From: Rhizobium oryzihabitans
GTDB lineage: Bacteria; Pseudomonadota; Alphaproteobacteria; Rhizobiales; Rhizobiaceae
DNA length: 64,000 nucleotides
Direction of reading: 5' to 3'
Assembly (NCBI RefSeq): GCF_010669145.1
Contig: NZ_CP048632.1
Coordinates: forward strand, 2,996,501 to 3,060,500
The notes beneath the pieces were generated by a model. It was given only the letters and a program-made list of their open reading frames with translations, made no database searches and was not told the DNA's origin. The translations under genes were made by a program, and so were the position numbers. Positions 10,844-18,639 of this stretch are shown piece after piece. Position 1 is the stretch's first letter. Each line of letters starts with the position of its first letter.

Positions 10844-10922
10844 TGTCATCCTCGGGCTAGACCCGAGGATCCACAACCCGGCGCAAGATGGATCCTCGGG
10901 TCAAGCCCGAGGATGACGTCGA
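10844..10922. repeat. Composite palindromic repeat, copy B
   Basis: This is the best-preserved copy: ATCCTCGGGCTAGACCCGAG and, inverted after a 24-base spacer, GGATCCTCGGGTCAAGCCCG. It lies between the ends of two convergent genes. Confidence 0.85.
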
Positions 10923-10966
10923 GTGCGGGGAGGCGTTCGGCGAAAGTTACCGACGCCCGCGCGCCT

Positions 10967-13518
10967 TTACACCCGCTCCGTATCGCCCACCAGCAACCCA
11001 ATGCCCGCCATCAGCGCATCCTCATCATAGGGCTTCCTGATAACCGGCACGTTGCCGAATTCATCCGGCACCATGCTGCCATCCGCATAACCGGTGGCGA
11101 AGAGGAAGGGGATGCCGCGGCGGTGGAGTTCGCGGGCGACGGGAATGGAGGTGTCGGAACCGAGATTGATGTCGAGTATGGCCACATCCGGAACGTAGTT
11201 CTTCAGTTTTTCAATGGCCATGGCGGAGGAGGTTGCCGTTTCGATCGTCTTGATGCCGTTGTCTTCCAGCATGTTCTCGACATCCATGGCGATCAGCATC
11301 TGGTCTTCGACAAGTAATATTTTCAAACTTTCCTCCCGGTTGTAGCGTCTGGGCTGCGGCGCGGTTTCGTCCTCGGTTTTTGCGTCGGAGGCTGTCATCG
11401 TTGCCGAAACGTGGCGGGATGGCAGGAGAATTTCCGCCTCCAGCCCATCCGGCAGATATCGCATCGTGCTGCGCCCGCCGAGATCGTAAGGGATGCTGCG
11501 GCTGATGAGTGCGGTGCCGAAACCGGCGCGCGACGGTGTCGGGAGTTTGGTGGGCAGAATTTCGCGCCATTGCATGGTGCAGTCGCGGTTCTCGTTGATT
11601 TCCCAGTGCACATGCAATTGTCCGCCGGTCTGCGCCAGCGCGCCGTATTTGGCTGCATTCGTCGCCAGCTCATGCAGGACCAGAGCCATGACGGAGAATG
11701 CGCGCGAATCGAGCGTTACCTGTGGTCCGGCAAGCTTCACCACGGTTTCGGGCGAACGATGCGGCGACAGTTCGGCATCCAGCAGATCGCGCAGCGAGCC
11801 GCCGCCTTCACCGCGAATGATCTGGTCATGGGCAAAGGATAATGCCTGAATGCGGCCCTTCAGCGCACCGACATATTCCTGCAGGGTCTTGCCTTCCTGC
11901 GAGGGATTGCCGACCAGCGACTTGATGATGGCGAGAACATTCTTGACGCGGTGGTTGAGTTCCTCGTTCAGCATGCGCTGGCGTACTTCCGCACGCTCCC
12001 TTTCGCCGGCCATCAATTCGCTATGATGGAACGCGACCTCGACGAGCGCAATTCTCGCCGCTTCGGCTATTTCCCGGTCCGCTTCCGACCATGGCTGCGC
12101 CTGCAGGCGAACGGTTTCCTTCCAGATAGCAAAACTCTTGCGCGGGTGAGACGATCGCCCATCGGGCCGGTCTCATAGGATTTTTCCGGATTTCCGGCCC
12201 AGTTGAGGTTTTGCACGATCTCCTTGCGGAAAAACAGGAGATAGTCGTTCTTCACCTGCGATAGCGGAATGGCGAGCATTCCGGCCGCGGTATCCGCATA
12301 GATTTCCGCTTCAGGAATGGCTTGGGACAGCGCATGGGTGGCCCAGACCTTTCCTTCCGAAGCCGAGGCGACAAAGCGCGCCAGTCTTGGAATTGCCTCA
12401 TGCGGGGGCGTCGCGCCGTGGCTGTGCCAATTGTTGCCAACCCAGAGCCCAACACCGTCGCACGGCATCAGATCGGCAAAGTCCTGGAAACTGTCGACGA
12501 GCAGTTCTTCTATGTGGGAATGATGCGCGGCAAGCCGCAGAAAACGGTCCAGCGCGGCATGAGCCTGGTTGACCGTATCGAGCCTGCGTTTCTGTTTCAG
12601 CACCTGCAAATGCATGGAGAAGAACTCGCCGAACATCTCGGCGGCGATCCTGACCGGCATCGTCAGAACGCGCGGTGAATAGTGGTGGCAGGCGATGAGG
12701 CCCCAGAGCGCGCCATCGACAATCACCGAAATCGACATGGAGGCGCCAACGCCCATATTGCGCAGATATTCGCAATGGATGGGCGAGACGCTGCGCAGAT
12801 GCGCGAAGGACAGATCGAGCGGTTCACCGGAGGCATCGAGGGCCGGCAGCACCGGCACCCGCGCCCCGCTGGCATCGGAGATGATGCGCAGCGTATTCTT
12901 GAGATAGAGCGCGCGGGCCTGCTGCGGTATGTCGCTGGCGGGAAAATATTGCCCGAGAAAGCTTTCCAGTTCCGGCTGCTTTGCCTCCGAAACCACCTTG
13001 CCGGCGCCGTCTTCCTCGAAACGGTAGATCATCACCCGGTCGTAACCTAAGGTTGCCTTTATCAGCCGGGTCGTTCTCGAAATCAGGCTTTCGACGCTGT
13101 CCGCCTCGCGGATGCGGTCCACCATTTTGCGTGCCGTGCCGAGCGGCTGCGTCTCGCTGCGGGATGGTTCGAATTCGATGATCGTGGTGGATTTGTAGCG
13201 GTGGAGGGAAATATCAAAATTGCGCCCATCGCGCATTTCCATGTTCGGCAACATGGCGGGACGCGTGTTCCTGCCTGTCACCGTGAGGGCGTTGCGAAGA
13301 TCATGGACGACGTCTTTGCCGAGCACCTCTTCGGCGGTCTTGCCGTTGATATCGCCATCGAAGCCTAAAAGATTGAGGCAGTTTTCCGAATGCCGCACGA
13401 TCATGCGCAAGGCGTTATCACACGCGATCAGACAGCCATGCGGCTGGATATAGCCTGGAATATGAATGGGTTCGCGGTCGCAATTCGTCAGGTCGACATT
13501 ATAGTCAGTGGGTGCCAT
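10967..13518 (-). pseudogene. Bacteriophytochrome histidine kinase with receiver domain, frameshifted (Agp2/BphP2-like)
   Basis: This is a red/far-red photoreceptor kinase using biliverdin. In order: PAS with the candidate chromophore cysteine at residue 13 (LTNCDREPIHIPGYIQPHG), GAF with the PASDIPQQAR motif, PHY, an HWE-type kinase (ELNHRVKNVLAIIKSLV, ALVLHELATNAAKYGAL), and a C-terminal receiver (LLVEDQMLIAMDVE, DVAILDINLG). The frame is lost at 12144-12146; adding one base to the GGG run there (CCC on the coding strand) restores LTPRKSFAIWKETVRLQAQP and yields an 850-residue protein, matching my recollection of Agp2. Agp2 belongs to the bathy type, whose dark state is Pfr. As written the kinase half is cut off, which I suspect is a sequence error. 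Confidence 0.9.
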
Positions 13519-13772
13519 GAATCAGTCTTTCGCACCCTGTGCCTGTCTTGCGATGGATATTTCGTGTCCGCGGAAAGATGAGCAAGCCTGAATAATTCAT
13601 TATGATATTGCCAACCCTTCCCCGTTTCTTGCAACCGTGACGTCGGTTTTCCGTTCTGCTGTTATAGGCCGCAGTCATTTGATTGTCGTATTCCTATCGT
13701 CATCGGACACAATTTGACATGGCACAACGTTCTCAGTGACGATTTTGTTCCAAATTATTTGAAGGAAAAAAT

Positions 13773-14195
13773 GTGCCGCAGAAGAAAATGACCATCGCCA
13801 CGCAAGGGCAGGGCCTCTACGAATTTACAGCCGAAGCCAGTCGTTTCGTAAGGGACACCGGTATGGATGAAGGCCTGCTCACCATCTTTGTCCGCCACAC
13901 ATCCTGCTCCCTGCTTATCCAGGAAAATGCCGATCCGGATGTAAGGCGCGATCTCACGATGTTTTTCTCCCGCCTCGTGCCGCCATCGGATGATGCCTCC
14001 ATGCGCTGGGTGATCCATACGCTTGAGGGGCCCGACGATATGCCCGCCCATATCAAATCGGCGCTGACGACGGTTTCCATCGGCGTGCCGATCAGTGGTG
14101 GCAGGCTCACACTTGGCACCTGGCAGGGCCTTTATCTTTTCGAACACCGCGATCAACCGCATCGCCGTGAAGTCGTGCTGCATATCTCCGCCTGA
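13773..14195 (+). CDS. YjbQ family protein (UPF0047)
   Basis: The 140-residue product has the conserved core of the YjbQ/UPF0047 family: FVRHTSCSLLIQENADPDVR, then HTLEGPDDMPAHIK, and LGTWQGLYLFEHR near the end. Members have been linked to weak thiamine-phosphate synthase activity, but the physiological role is unsettled. The GTG at 13773 is chosen over the ATG at 13788 because AAGGA lies 7-8 bases upstream. It is divergent from the bacteriophytochrome gene. Confidence 0.88.
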   Translation: MPQKKMTIATQGQGLYEFTAEASRFVRDTGMDEGLLTIFVRHTSCSLLIQENADPDVRRDLTMFFSRLVPPSDDASMRWVIHTLEGPDDMPAHIKSALTTVSIGVPISGGRLTLGTWQGLYLFEHRDQPHRREVVLHISA

Positions 14196-14322
14196 TTTCC
14201 CGTTAACATCCATGAACGTATGCTGAATATGCGGTTCGGTCCGCGTTCAGGCGGGCGGGTCTAGGGTCTCGTCAATCGCCGGGGACATTCCCTGCCGGCG
14301 CAGAAACAAACGGAGTGAGTTC

Positions 14323-14664
14323 ATGTTCAGCACCTTTGCAAAAGCCGGCCTGGCTGCCCTCATCGCCCTTGGTGGAATTTCGGTCACGGCTCCCGCCGCA
14401 TCAGCCGGCTCGGATGTTCAGTTCAGAGTTCAGGTTCAGGATGGATATGGCCACGGCCACCGTCCCGGCTGGGGACGCCCGGATCGCCCGCGTTTCGGTT
14501 GCTCGCCGCGGTTTGCGGAAGAAAAGGCAAGCCGCATGGGTCTTCGCCGTGCGCGCGTGGTTGACGTATCGCCGCGCCGTGTCGTGGTAGCGGGTTTCGA
14601 CCGTCACGGCCGTGACCGCATCGTTTTCGCCAATGAGCGCGGCTGCCCGGTAATCCGCCGCTAA
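14323..14664 (+). CDS. Small exported basic protein of unknown function
   Basis: The 113-residue product begins with a clear signal peptide (FAKAGLAALIALGGISVTAP, cut near ASA-GSD). The mature part is rich in Arg, Gly and Pro with a His/Gly stretch (GYGHGHRPGWGRPDRP) and two cysteines (CSPRF, RGCPV) that may pair. Similar small secreted proteins are common in Rhizobiaceae, but I do not recognise a function. GGAG lies about 7 bases before the ATG. Confidence 0.75.
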   Translation: MFSTFAKAGLAALIALGGISVTAPAASAGSDVQFRVQVQDGYGHGHRPGWGRPDRPRFGCSPRFAEEKASRMGLRRARVVDVSPRRVVVAGFDRHGRDRIVFANERGCPVIRR

Positions 14665-14720
14665 AAACGGCCGATATTGATCCGCCGAAATCCCCCGCCC
14701 TTCGGGCGGATCAAAAAAAT

Positions 14721-14765
14721 GCCCCTCGCTCGTCCGGAAGGACGGGCGAGGGGCGTTTCTTTTTG
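14721..14765 (+). terminator. Strong terminator between convergent genes
   Basis: The 14 bp stem GCCCCTCGCTCGTCC / GGACGGGCGAGGGGC has a short loop and is followed by TTTCTTTTT. A second GC-rich inverted repeat lies just before it at 14680-14712. Confidence 0.88.
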
Positions 14766-14841
14766 TGCATTGCCCACGGCAGCTTTACGCCACCTTGGCG
14801 GCAAATGGCGGGCGACGGGCAATGCCGCCGCCCGCTGCGAT

Positions 14842-15585
14842 TTATTCGCCGAGCGCGAAGGTGACGTTAACGACCACGCTGTAGCTGTTCTCGCCCGAAG
14901 CGATTGGAACGCTGTCGGCTTCCTTCGCCATTGCGGCGCGCATCATGCCCTGCGGCACCGGCATCGGGCGCTGCATGTTCTCGCTGATCTGGATGACGCG
15001 GCCAAGCTTCACGCCTGCTGCTTCCGTCAGCGTTTTCGCCTTGGCCAGCGCATCGGCCACGGCCTGCTTGCGGGCTTCGGTGACGGTTGCTTCCGGCTTG
15101 TCATTGGTGAAGCTGATATCGCCGCCCTGGTTGATTCCGAGCTTGACGGATGTATCGAGGATCGTGCCGAGCTTTTTCAGGTCGCGCACGCGCACGGTCA
15201 GGCCGTTGGAAACCTGATAGCCGGTAATCTCAGGCGCGACATAGACACCGTCCTTGGGCTCATAATGCTTGTAAAGCGGCTGCACGGAGAAATTGCTGGT
15301 CTGCAGGTCCCGATCTTCGATGGCCGCTTCTTTCAGCGCCTTCAGAACATCGGCAAGCGCCTTTGAATTTTCAGTCAGAGCCGCAGCCGCCGTTTCCGCC
15401 TGCTTGACGACGCTGAAGGACAGGATCGCCATATCCGGAGCGATGGCCGCCTGGCCTTCACCGGTAACGCTGATGGTGGCTTCGCGCGGGGTGGCGTCCT
15501 GCGCAAGCACCTGACTGGTGAGCGGTATCATTGCCGCCGCGGCCAAAGTTGTGAGTGCGAAAAGGCGGACCTGTTTTGTCTTCAT
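14842..15585 (-). CDS. SIMPL domain (DUF541) periplasmic protein
   Basis: The 247-residue product has a signal peptide (LFALTTLAAAAMIPLTSQVL, cut near VLA-QDA) and a SIMPL/DUF541 domain over the rest, with ISVTGEGQAAIAPDMA at the start and the conserved YQVSNGLTVRVRDL middle. The family forms oligomeric periplasmic or surface proteins of poorly defined function, linked to stress resistance in some species. GAGGAAA precedes the ATG. It is transcribed toward the terminator at 14721. Confidence 0.9.
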   Translation of the reverse strand: MKTKQVRLFALTTLAAAAMIPLTSQVLAQDATPREATISVTGEGQAAIAPDMAILSFSVVKQAETAAAALTENSKALADVLKALKEAAIEDRDLQTSNFSVQPLYKHYEPKDGVYVAPEITGYQVSNGLTVRVRDLKKLGTILDTSVKLGINQGGDISFTNDKPEATVTEARKQAVADALAKAKTLTEAAGVKLGRVIQISENMQRPMPVPQGMMRAAMAKEADSVPIASGENSYSVVVNVTFALGE

Positions 15586-15766
15586 GGTGTTTCCTCGTTG
15601 ATTGTGTCCCTTTAGAGGGTATTGCCTTAGATTGTGTAGCTAATACGGCAGCGCCCACTCGCGATAGCATCAATGGCTTGTCGGGCTCAAAAAATTACGT
15701 TAGAGCGTGACCCACCGGATTCGAACCATTGCGAAGCCGGTATTTCGGATCACCTTGTTCCGATAA

Positions 15767-15842
15767 GGGCCTGTAGCTCAATGGTTAGAGCCGGCGGCTC
15801 ATAACCGCTTGGTTGGGAGTTCGAGTCTCTCCGGGCCCACCA
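15767..15842 (+). tRNA. tRNA with CAT anticodon (tRNA-Met, or tRNA-Ile2 read after lysidine change)
   Basis: A complete cloverleaf is visible: acceptor GGGCCTG/CGGGCCC, D arm GCTC...GAGC, anticodon stem GGCGG/CCGCT with loop CTCATAA (anticodon CAT), T arm GGGAG-TTCGAGT-CTCTC, discriminator A and an encoded CCA. The run GGTTAGAGC, GGCG, CTCATAA, CGCTTGGT resembles E. coli tRNA-Ile2 more than elongator tRNA-Met, so it may decode AUA after TilS modification. Its 3' end is the left boundary of a 2.07 kb insertion. Confidence 0.95.
15829..15842 (+). other. attL-like core at tRNA 3' end
   Basis: The 14 bases CTCCGGGCCCACCA are repeated exactly at 17896-17909, and the similarity extends left to TTCG-AGTC with small indels. 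The insertion leaves the tRNA intact, as expected when an element recombines into a tRNA 3' end. Confidence 0.75.
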
Positions 15843-15885
15843 AAACCAAAATTCCTCAACAATATCAATGACTTAGCACTAAATT

Positions 15886-15900
15886 CGGGACTCGAACCCG
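15886..15900 (-). other. tRNA T-arm-like sequence
   Basis: On the minus strand this reads CGGG-TTCGAGT-CCCG, a perfect T stem and loop with no other tRNA arms around it. It lies within the island just right of attL and may be a scar of an earlier integration. Confidence 0.35.
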
Positions 15901-16057
15901 TTGGTGTTTTTGTTGCTTTTTCGCCATTGCCTCGGCGCTAAAAGTGCAGCAGAATCAAGATGTTGTTGAAAATCTGCAACCGAAATTCCCCGTACTACCC
16001 CCAGAATCCCGACTGATCCCAGCGGTGTCTTTCTGGGGGTATTTTCAGGGGTGTCGA

Positions 16058-16095
16058 AATTCGAGTCCCACCCGATACCCCCAATTCGAGTCCCA
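16058..16095 (+). repeat. Direct repeats AATTCGAGTCCCA upstream of the methyltransferase
   Basis: Two copies of AATTCGAGTCCCA start at 16058 and 16083 (25 bases apart). Between and before them are GGGGGTAT/ATACCCCC motifs that recur at 17813-17840 at the other end of the island. The repeats resemble tRNA T-arm ends; they could be integrase arm sites, old att scars or operator sites for the methyltransferase gene. Confidence 0.5.
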
Positions 16096-16128
16096 ACCTG
16101 AAAATCAGAACTTTCAAAGGGAGGAAAT

Positions 16129-16908
16129 TTGACTGCCTACTACAACGAAATTGACCCCTACGCGGCTCAGTGGCTGCGCAATTTGATCGACGCCGGTCAC
16201 ATCGCACCCGGCTTTGTTGACGAGAGAAGTATTGAAGACGTAACCCCAGATGAGCTTTCCCAATATACCCAGTGCCACTTTTTCGCCGGGATCGGCGTGT
16301 GGTCTCTCGCCCTTCGAAGAGCTGGTTGGTCTGACGATACTCCCGTCTGGACAGGTTCGTGCCCTTGCCAGCCTTTCAGCGCGGCAGGCAAAGGCTCTGG
16401 GTTTGATGACGAGCGCCACCTATGGCCGTCGTTCTTCCACCTCATCGAGCAGTGTCGCCCTCCAGTCGTCTTTGGAGAGCAGGTTGCAAGTAAGGACGCA
16501 AACCCTTGGATCGACCTTGTACAAGATGACTTGGAAGCCGTGGGTTACGGAGTCGGGGCGGTCGCGTTTCCGTCTGCGAGCGTCGGTGCTCCGCACATCC
16601 GAGACAGGCTTTACTGGCTGGCCGACACCAGCAGTGATGGACACTTTGCCGCCGCGCAGCGACGAGAAGTTGGCGAGAGCAAAGTCAATAGCCGGATGCT
16701 CGAATCTCAAAGACGTTTTACCGAAACCCTCTTATGCCGAGATGGAAAGATGCGTCCGTGTGAACCCGGCTTTACCCCGTGGGTTGATGAATCTCCCTCA
16801 GTGCTGGGACGCCTGCGCGCCTACGGCAACGCCATCAACGCGGAACAAGCGAAAGTCTTCATCGAGGCGGTCATGGACGTTCGGGTGGAACGAAGATGTC
16901 ATGGTTGA
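16129..16908 (+). CDS. DNA (cytosine-5) methyltransferase, phage type
   Basis: The 259-residue product has the C5-methyltransferase motifs in order: motif I FFAGIG (about residue 50), motif IV GSCPCQPFSAAGKG with the catalytic cysteine of PCQ (about 80), motif VI as FGEQVA (Gln for the usual Asn of ENV), motif VIII GAPHIRDRLYWLAD, and motif X RLRAYGNAINAEQAKVFIEA. The target-recognition stretch between VIII and X is only about 70 residues, so the protein is short for the family. The TTG start at 16129 has AGGGAGGAAA just upstream, and the opening MTAYYNEIDPYAAQWLRNLI fits phage homologues I remember. It would protect DNA against the adjacent HNH nuclease; the target is unknown. A second open frame lies within it. 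Confidence 0.88.
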   Translation: MTAYYNEIDPYAAQWLRNLIDAGHIAPGFVDERSIEDVTPDELSQYTQCHFFAGIGVWSLALRRAGWSDDTPVWTGSCPCQPFSAAGKGSGFDDERHLWPSFFHLIEQCRPPVVFGEQVASKDANPWIDLVQDDLEAVGYGVGAVAFPSASVGAPHIRDRLYWLADTSSDGHFAAAQRREVGESKVNSRMLESQRRFTETLLCRDGKMRPCEPGFTPWVDESPSVLGRLRAYGNAINAEQAKVFIEAVMDVRVERRCHG

Positions 16909-16954
16909 ACTGCTCGGCCTCTCCATGGCAACAGGTAGACTGGAAGCCGTCTAG
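16250..16954 (+). CDS. Overlapping +1-frame ORF inside the methyltransferase gene
   Basis: This 234-codon frame runs almost the whole length of the methyltransferase gene, one base over. Its translation is not random-looking: it contains ASLSARQAKALGL, TYGRRSSTSSSSVALQSSL, GSTLYKMTWKPW, a GWPTPAVMDTLPPRSDEKLA stretch and NPALPRGLMNLPQCWDACAP. From memory, proteins with this same chain of motifs are deposited many times in phage and proteobacterial genomes. Either those are shadow translations of the same gene, or both frames are used. I see no good ribosome site for its own start. It is listed because the pattern is testable, not because expression is shown. Confidence 0.3.
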   Translation: MSFPNIPSATFSPGSACGLSPFEELVGLTILPSGQVRALASLSARQAKALGLMTSATYGRRSSTSSSSVALQSSLESRLQVRTQTLGSTLYKMTWKPWVTESGRSRFRLRASVLRTSETGFTGWPTPAVMDTLPPRSDEKLARAKSIAGCSNLKDVLPKPSYAEMERCVRVNPALPRGLMNLPQCWDACAPTATPSTRNKRKSSSRRSWTFGWNEDVMVELLGLSMATGRLEAV

Positions 16955-17697
16955 TTTCCTCGCACCGGATGGTCCACGAGCCGACCAACCTTTTTGATCG
17001 TTGCTCGCCGGAAACCGTCCTTGTCGGCTCCGTGATGGAAACGACGGTGGCACGTCGGGCAAGCTGCAACGGCATTGTCGGCGCTGTCAGGCCCACCCTC
17101 TGCCAAAGGGCGAACGTGATGAACCTCTAAGTACGGCTCGCCGTCTTCTCGTTTGAAGGGGGCAGGGCTGTCGCAGGCTTCGCACACGCCGCCAGCATTC
17201 ACGGTCACCCATGCGATGACATTCGGGTCACGTATGAAGCGTCGACTGGTGGCTTCGACTCTGACCGCAATCTCTGACTTCACCGGAAGCGAGGTGAGCG
17301 TTCCGGTCTTGATCTTCTTACGTGCGGACTGGATTCGCGTTTGGAGTTCTTCGGGGTCAGCGGTGGGAATTTCGGGAGCAGCCTCGCGTTCCCAAATATC
17401 GTTGATTATCGCCACGAGCTTCGCGGTGACCCGAGGGCCGACATTCCGTCGCGGGGTATATCCAGGCAGGATCGGTAGCCCTAGGTCTGATACCACCGAC
17501 GCGATATTCGCCATGCGGTATTCGTATGACCCAGCCGAACGGGCTTGAAGTGATGTCGCAAGCACTTCGTTGCGCTTGGCGGTTTTGTTGATCTTCACAC
17601 CTGCCTGATCGGCAAGTTGCATTTCTCGGTAAGCTATCACGCAGGCCCGCAACTCATCGTCAGTCCAGTCCTGCGGTTTCCCAACCTCGTCTGCCAT
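16951..17697 (-). CDS. HNH endonuclease, probable restriction enzyme
   Basis: The 248-residue product has an N-terminal domain seen in restriction-type HNH proteins (WTDDELRACVIAYREM, then SAGSYEYRMANIASVVSDLG, then GYTPRRNVGP) and a C-terminal HNH domain at about residues 170-235. The HNH part has CEAC, LEVHHVRPLAEGGPDSADN and CPTCHRRFHHG, giving the zinc-binding CxxC pairs and the catalytic His pair. It is convergent with the methyltransferase gene, 42 bases away, so the two read as a type II-like restriction-modification pair. A GGGGGAC stretch precedes the ATG. A modification-dependent nuclease is the main alternative. Confidence 0.85.
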   Translation of the reverse strand: MADEVGKPQDWTDDELRACVIAYREMQLADQAGVKINKTAKRNEVLATSLQARSAGSYEYRMANIASVVSDLGLPILPGYTPRRNVGPRVTAKLVAIINDIWEREAAPEIPTADPEELQTRIQSARKKIKTGTLTSLPVKSEIAVRVEATSRRFIRDPNVIAWVTVNAGGVCEACDSPAPFKREDGEPYLEVHHVRPLAEGGPDSADNAVAACPTCHRRFHHGADKDGFRRATIKKVGRLVDHPVRGN

Positions 17698-18052
17698 GCC
17701 CGTCCCCCAGCCGACTATCCACTCTCCTTTTAGGTGTCAGCAGACCTCGGGGCAACCGCGTCAATTTGACTCAATATCGTCCAGAAACGTCCCGGTGCGC
17801 CCCTAATCTCTGGGGGTATGACCGGGGGTATCGTGCCACTCAACGAAACATTAATTGCTTGAAATCGTTTCCAAAATTGGAAGAATTCGGAGTCCTCCGG
17901 GCCCACCATTTTCCTCATATTTGAGTGAATTAGGGCGATTCGGCACGGCAAGCCGGTGCTCTTCGGGATTTCTCTCTCGCGCATCCCACAAAAAAATCCG
18001 ACCAGCCATTCAGACTGATCGGATCATCCATTTCGAATTTTCAGCTATGCGG
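17698..18052. other. Gene-free right end of the island and flank
   Basis: No convincing gene is present. The stretch carries the HNH promoter region, two GGGGGTAT motifs (about 17813-17840) shared with the left end of the island, and the attR-like repeat at 17896-17909; beyond that lies ordinary chromosome. Confidence 0.55.
17896..17909 (+). other. attR-like repeat of the tRNA 3' end
   Basis: This is an exact second copy of the last 14 bases of the tRNA gene (CTCCGGGCCCACCA), with weaker similarity to its left (TTCGGAGTC against TTCGAGTCT). No other tRNA arm is present, so it is the right boundary of the insertion. Confidence 0.75.
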
Positions 18053-18424
18053 TCAGTTGCAGACCCGCATGCTTTCGGTGTGCCAGCCGCCGTCATAGGA
18101 ATTGGGAACGCGGCGGTCTTCGAACCAGCAGCGCGGGCGGGGCGGCGGTGGCGGTTCGTAGTAGCGGGGGCCGTTATTGCTGTTGGCGATTGCGCCACCG
18201 ATCAGGCCACCGATGACACCTGCGGCGAGGCCGCCGGCAATCGCAGCACCGTCATTGTGGCGGCGATGTTCGCGGTAGGGCGGCGGGGGTGGGCCGCCAC
18301 GGTCGTAACCACGGTCATAGCGCGGGCGATAGGGATAGTCCTGAGCCGAGGCTGTGCCGTAGGATGCGAAGACGCTGCCGGTGGCGACCAGCGCGGCAAT
18401 GGTGGAAAGAATTATCTTTTTCAT
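18053..18424 (-). CDS. Exported protein with glycine-zipper segment
   Basis: The 123-residue product has a signal peptide (IILSTIAALVATGSVFASYG, cut near ASA-QDY), a Pro/Arg/Tyr/Asp-rich stretch (PRYDRGYDRGGPPPPP), a glycine-zipper membrane segment (AIAGGLAAGVIGGLIGGAIA) and a C-terminal part with two cysteines (RCWFEDRR, MRVCN). Proteins of this layout are frequent in Rhizobiales and probably associate with the outer membrane; I do not know a function. Confidence 0.75.
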   Translation of the reverse strand: MKKIILSTIAALVATGSVFASYGTASAQDYPYRPRYDRGYDRGGPPPPPYREHRRHNDGAAIAGGLAAGVIGGLIGGAIANSNNGPRYYEPPPPPRPRCWFEDRRVPNSYDGGWHTESMRVCN

Positions 18425-18588
18425 CGAGGGCTACTCCATAAGCCTGCCTTGGGAGATAGAGGCTCATTATGCCCGCATGATGGCATGGGCCTGCTGAACG
18501 GTCCGTGAATGTCTCATTTCTGCGGGGTTCATATTTTTCGTCCCGCTAAAATCAATATGTCTGAAACGGTACGAGCTTCCAGGCGTGA

Positions 18589-18614
18589 AAAAGCCCGGCG
18601 GATGGCCGGGCTTT
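18589..18614 (-). terminator. Terminator after the outer membrane protein gene
   Basis: The inverted repeat AAGCCCGG / CCGGGCTT gives, on the minus strand, a hairpin followed by TTTTTC just beyond the stop at 18640. Confidence 0.85.
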
Positions 18615-18639
18615 TGGGGATGATATTGCTTGGTAGGGA

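Larger units (their letters stand above)
15843..17909. mobile_element. tRNA-embedded 2.07 kb island with a methyltransferase and an HNH nuclease
   Basis: This segment is bounded by the tRNA 3' end and a copy of its last 14 bases. It contains just two genes, convergent and 42 bases apart: a C5-cytosine methyltransferase and an HNH nuclease. There is no integrase, transposase or terminal repeat, so the element cannot move alone. The noncoding ends carry repeated GGGGGTAT and TTCGAGTCCCA motifs. The most economical reading is a minimal restriction-modification cargo moved in trans by an integrase coded elsewhere, or the remnant of a larger island. Confidence 0.7.

Noticed and set aside
15700..15750. 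A second tRNA remnant on the minus strand (GGTTCGAATCC near the left of the real tRNA).
   Set aside because: The stem pairs poorly and no other arms are present, so it cannot be called a gene or a fragment with confidence.
15767..17909. Prophage.
   Set aside because: No integrase, repressor, terminase or structural gene is present; only two genes fit between the repeats.
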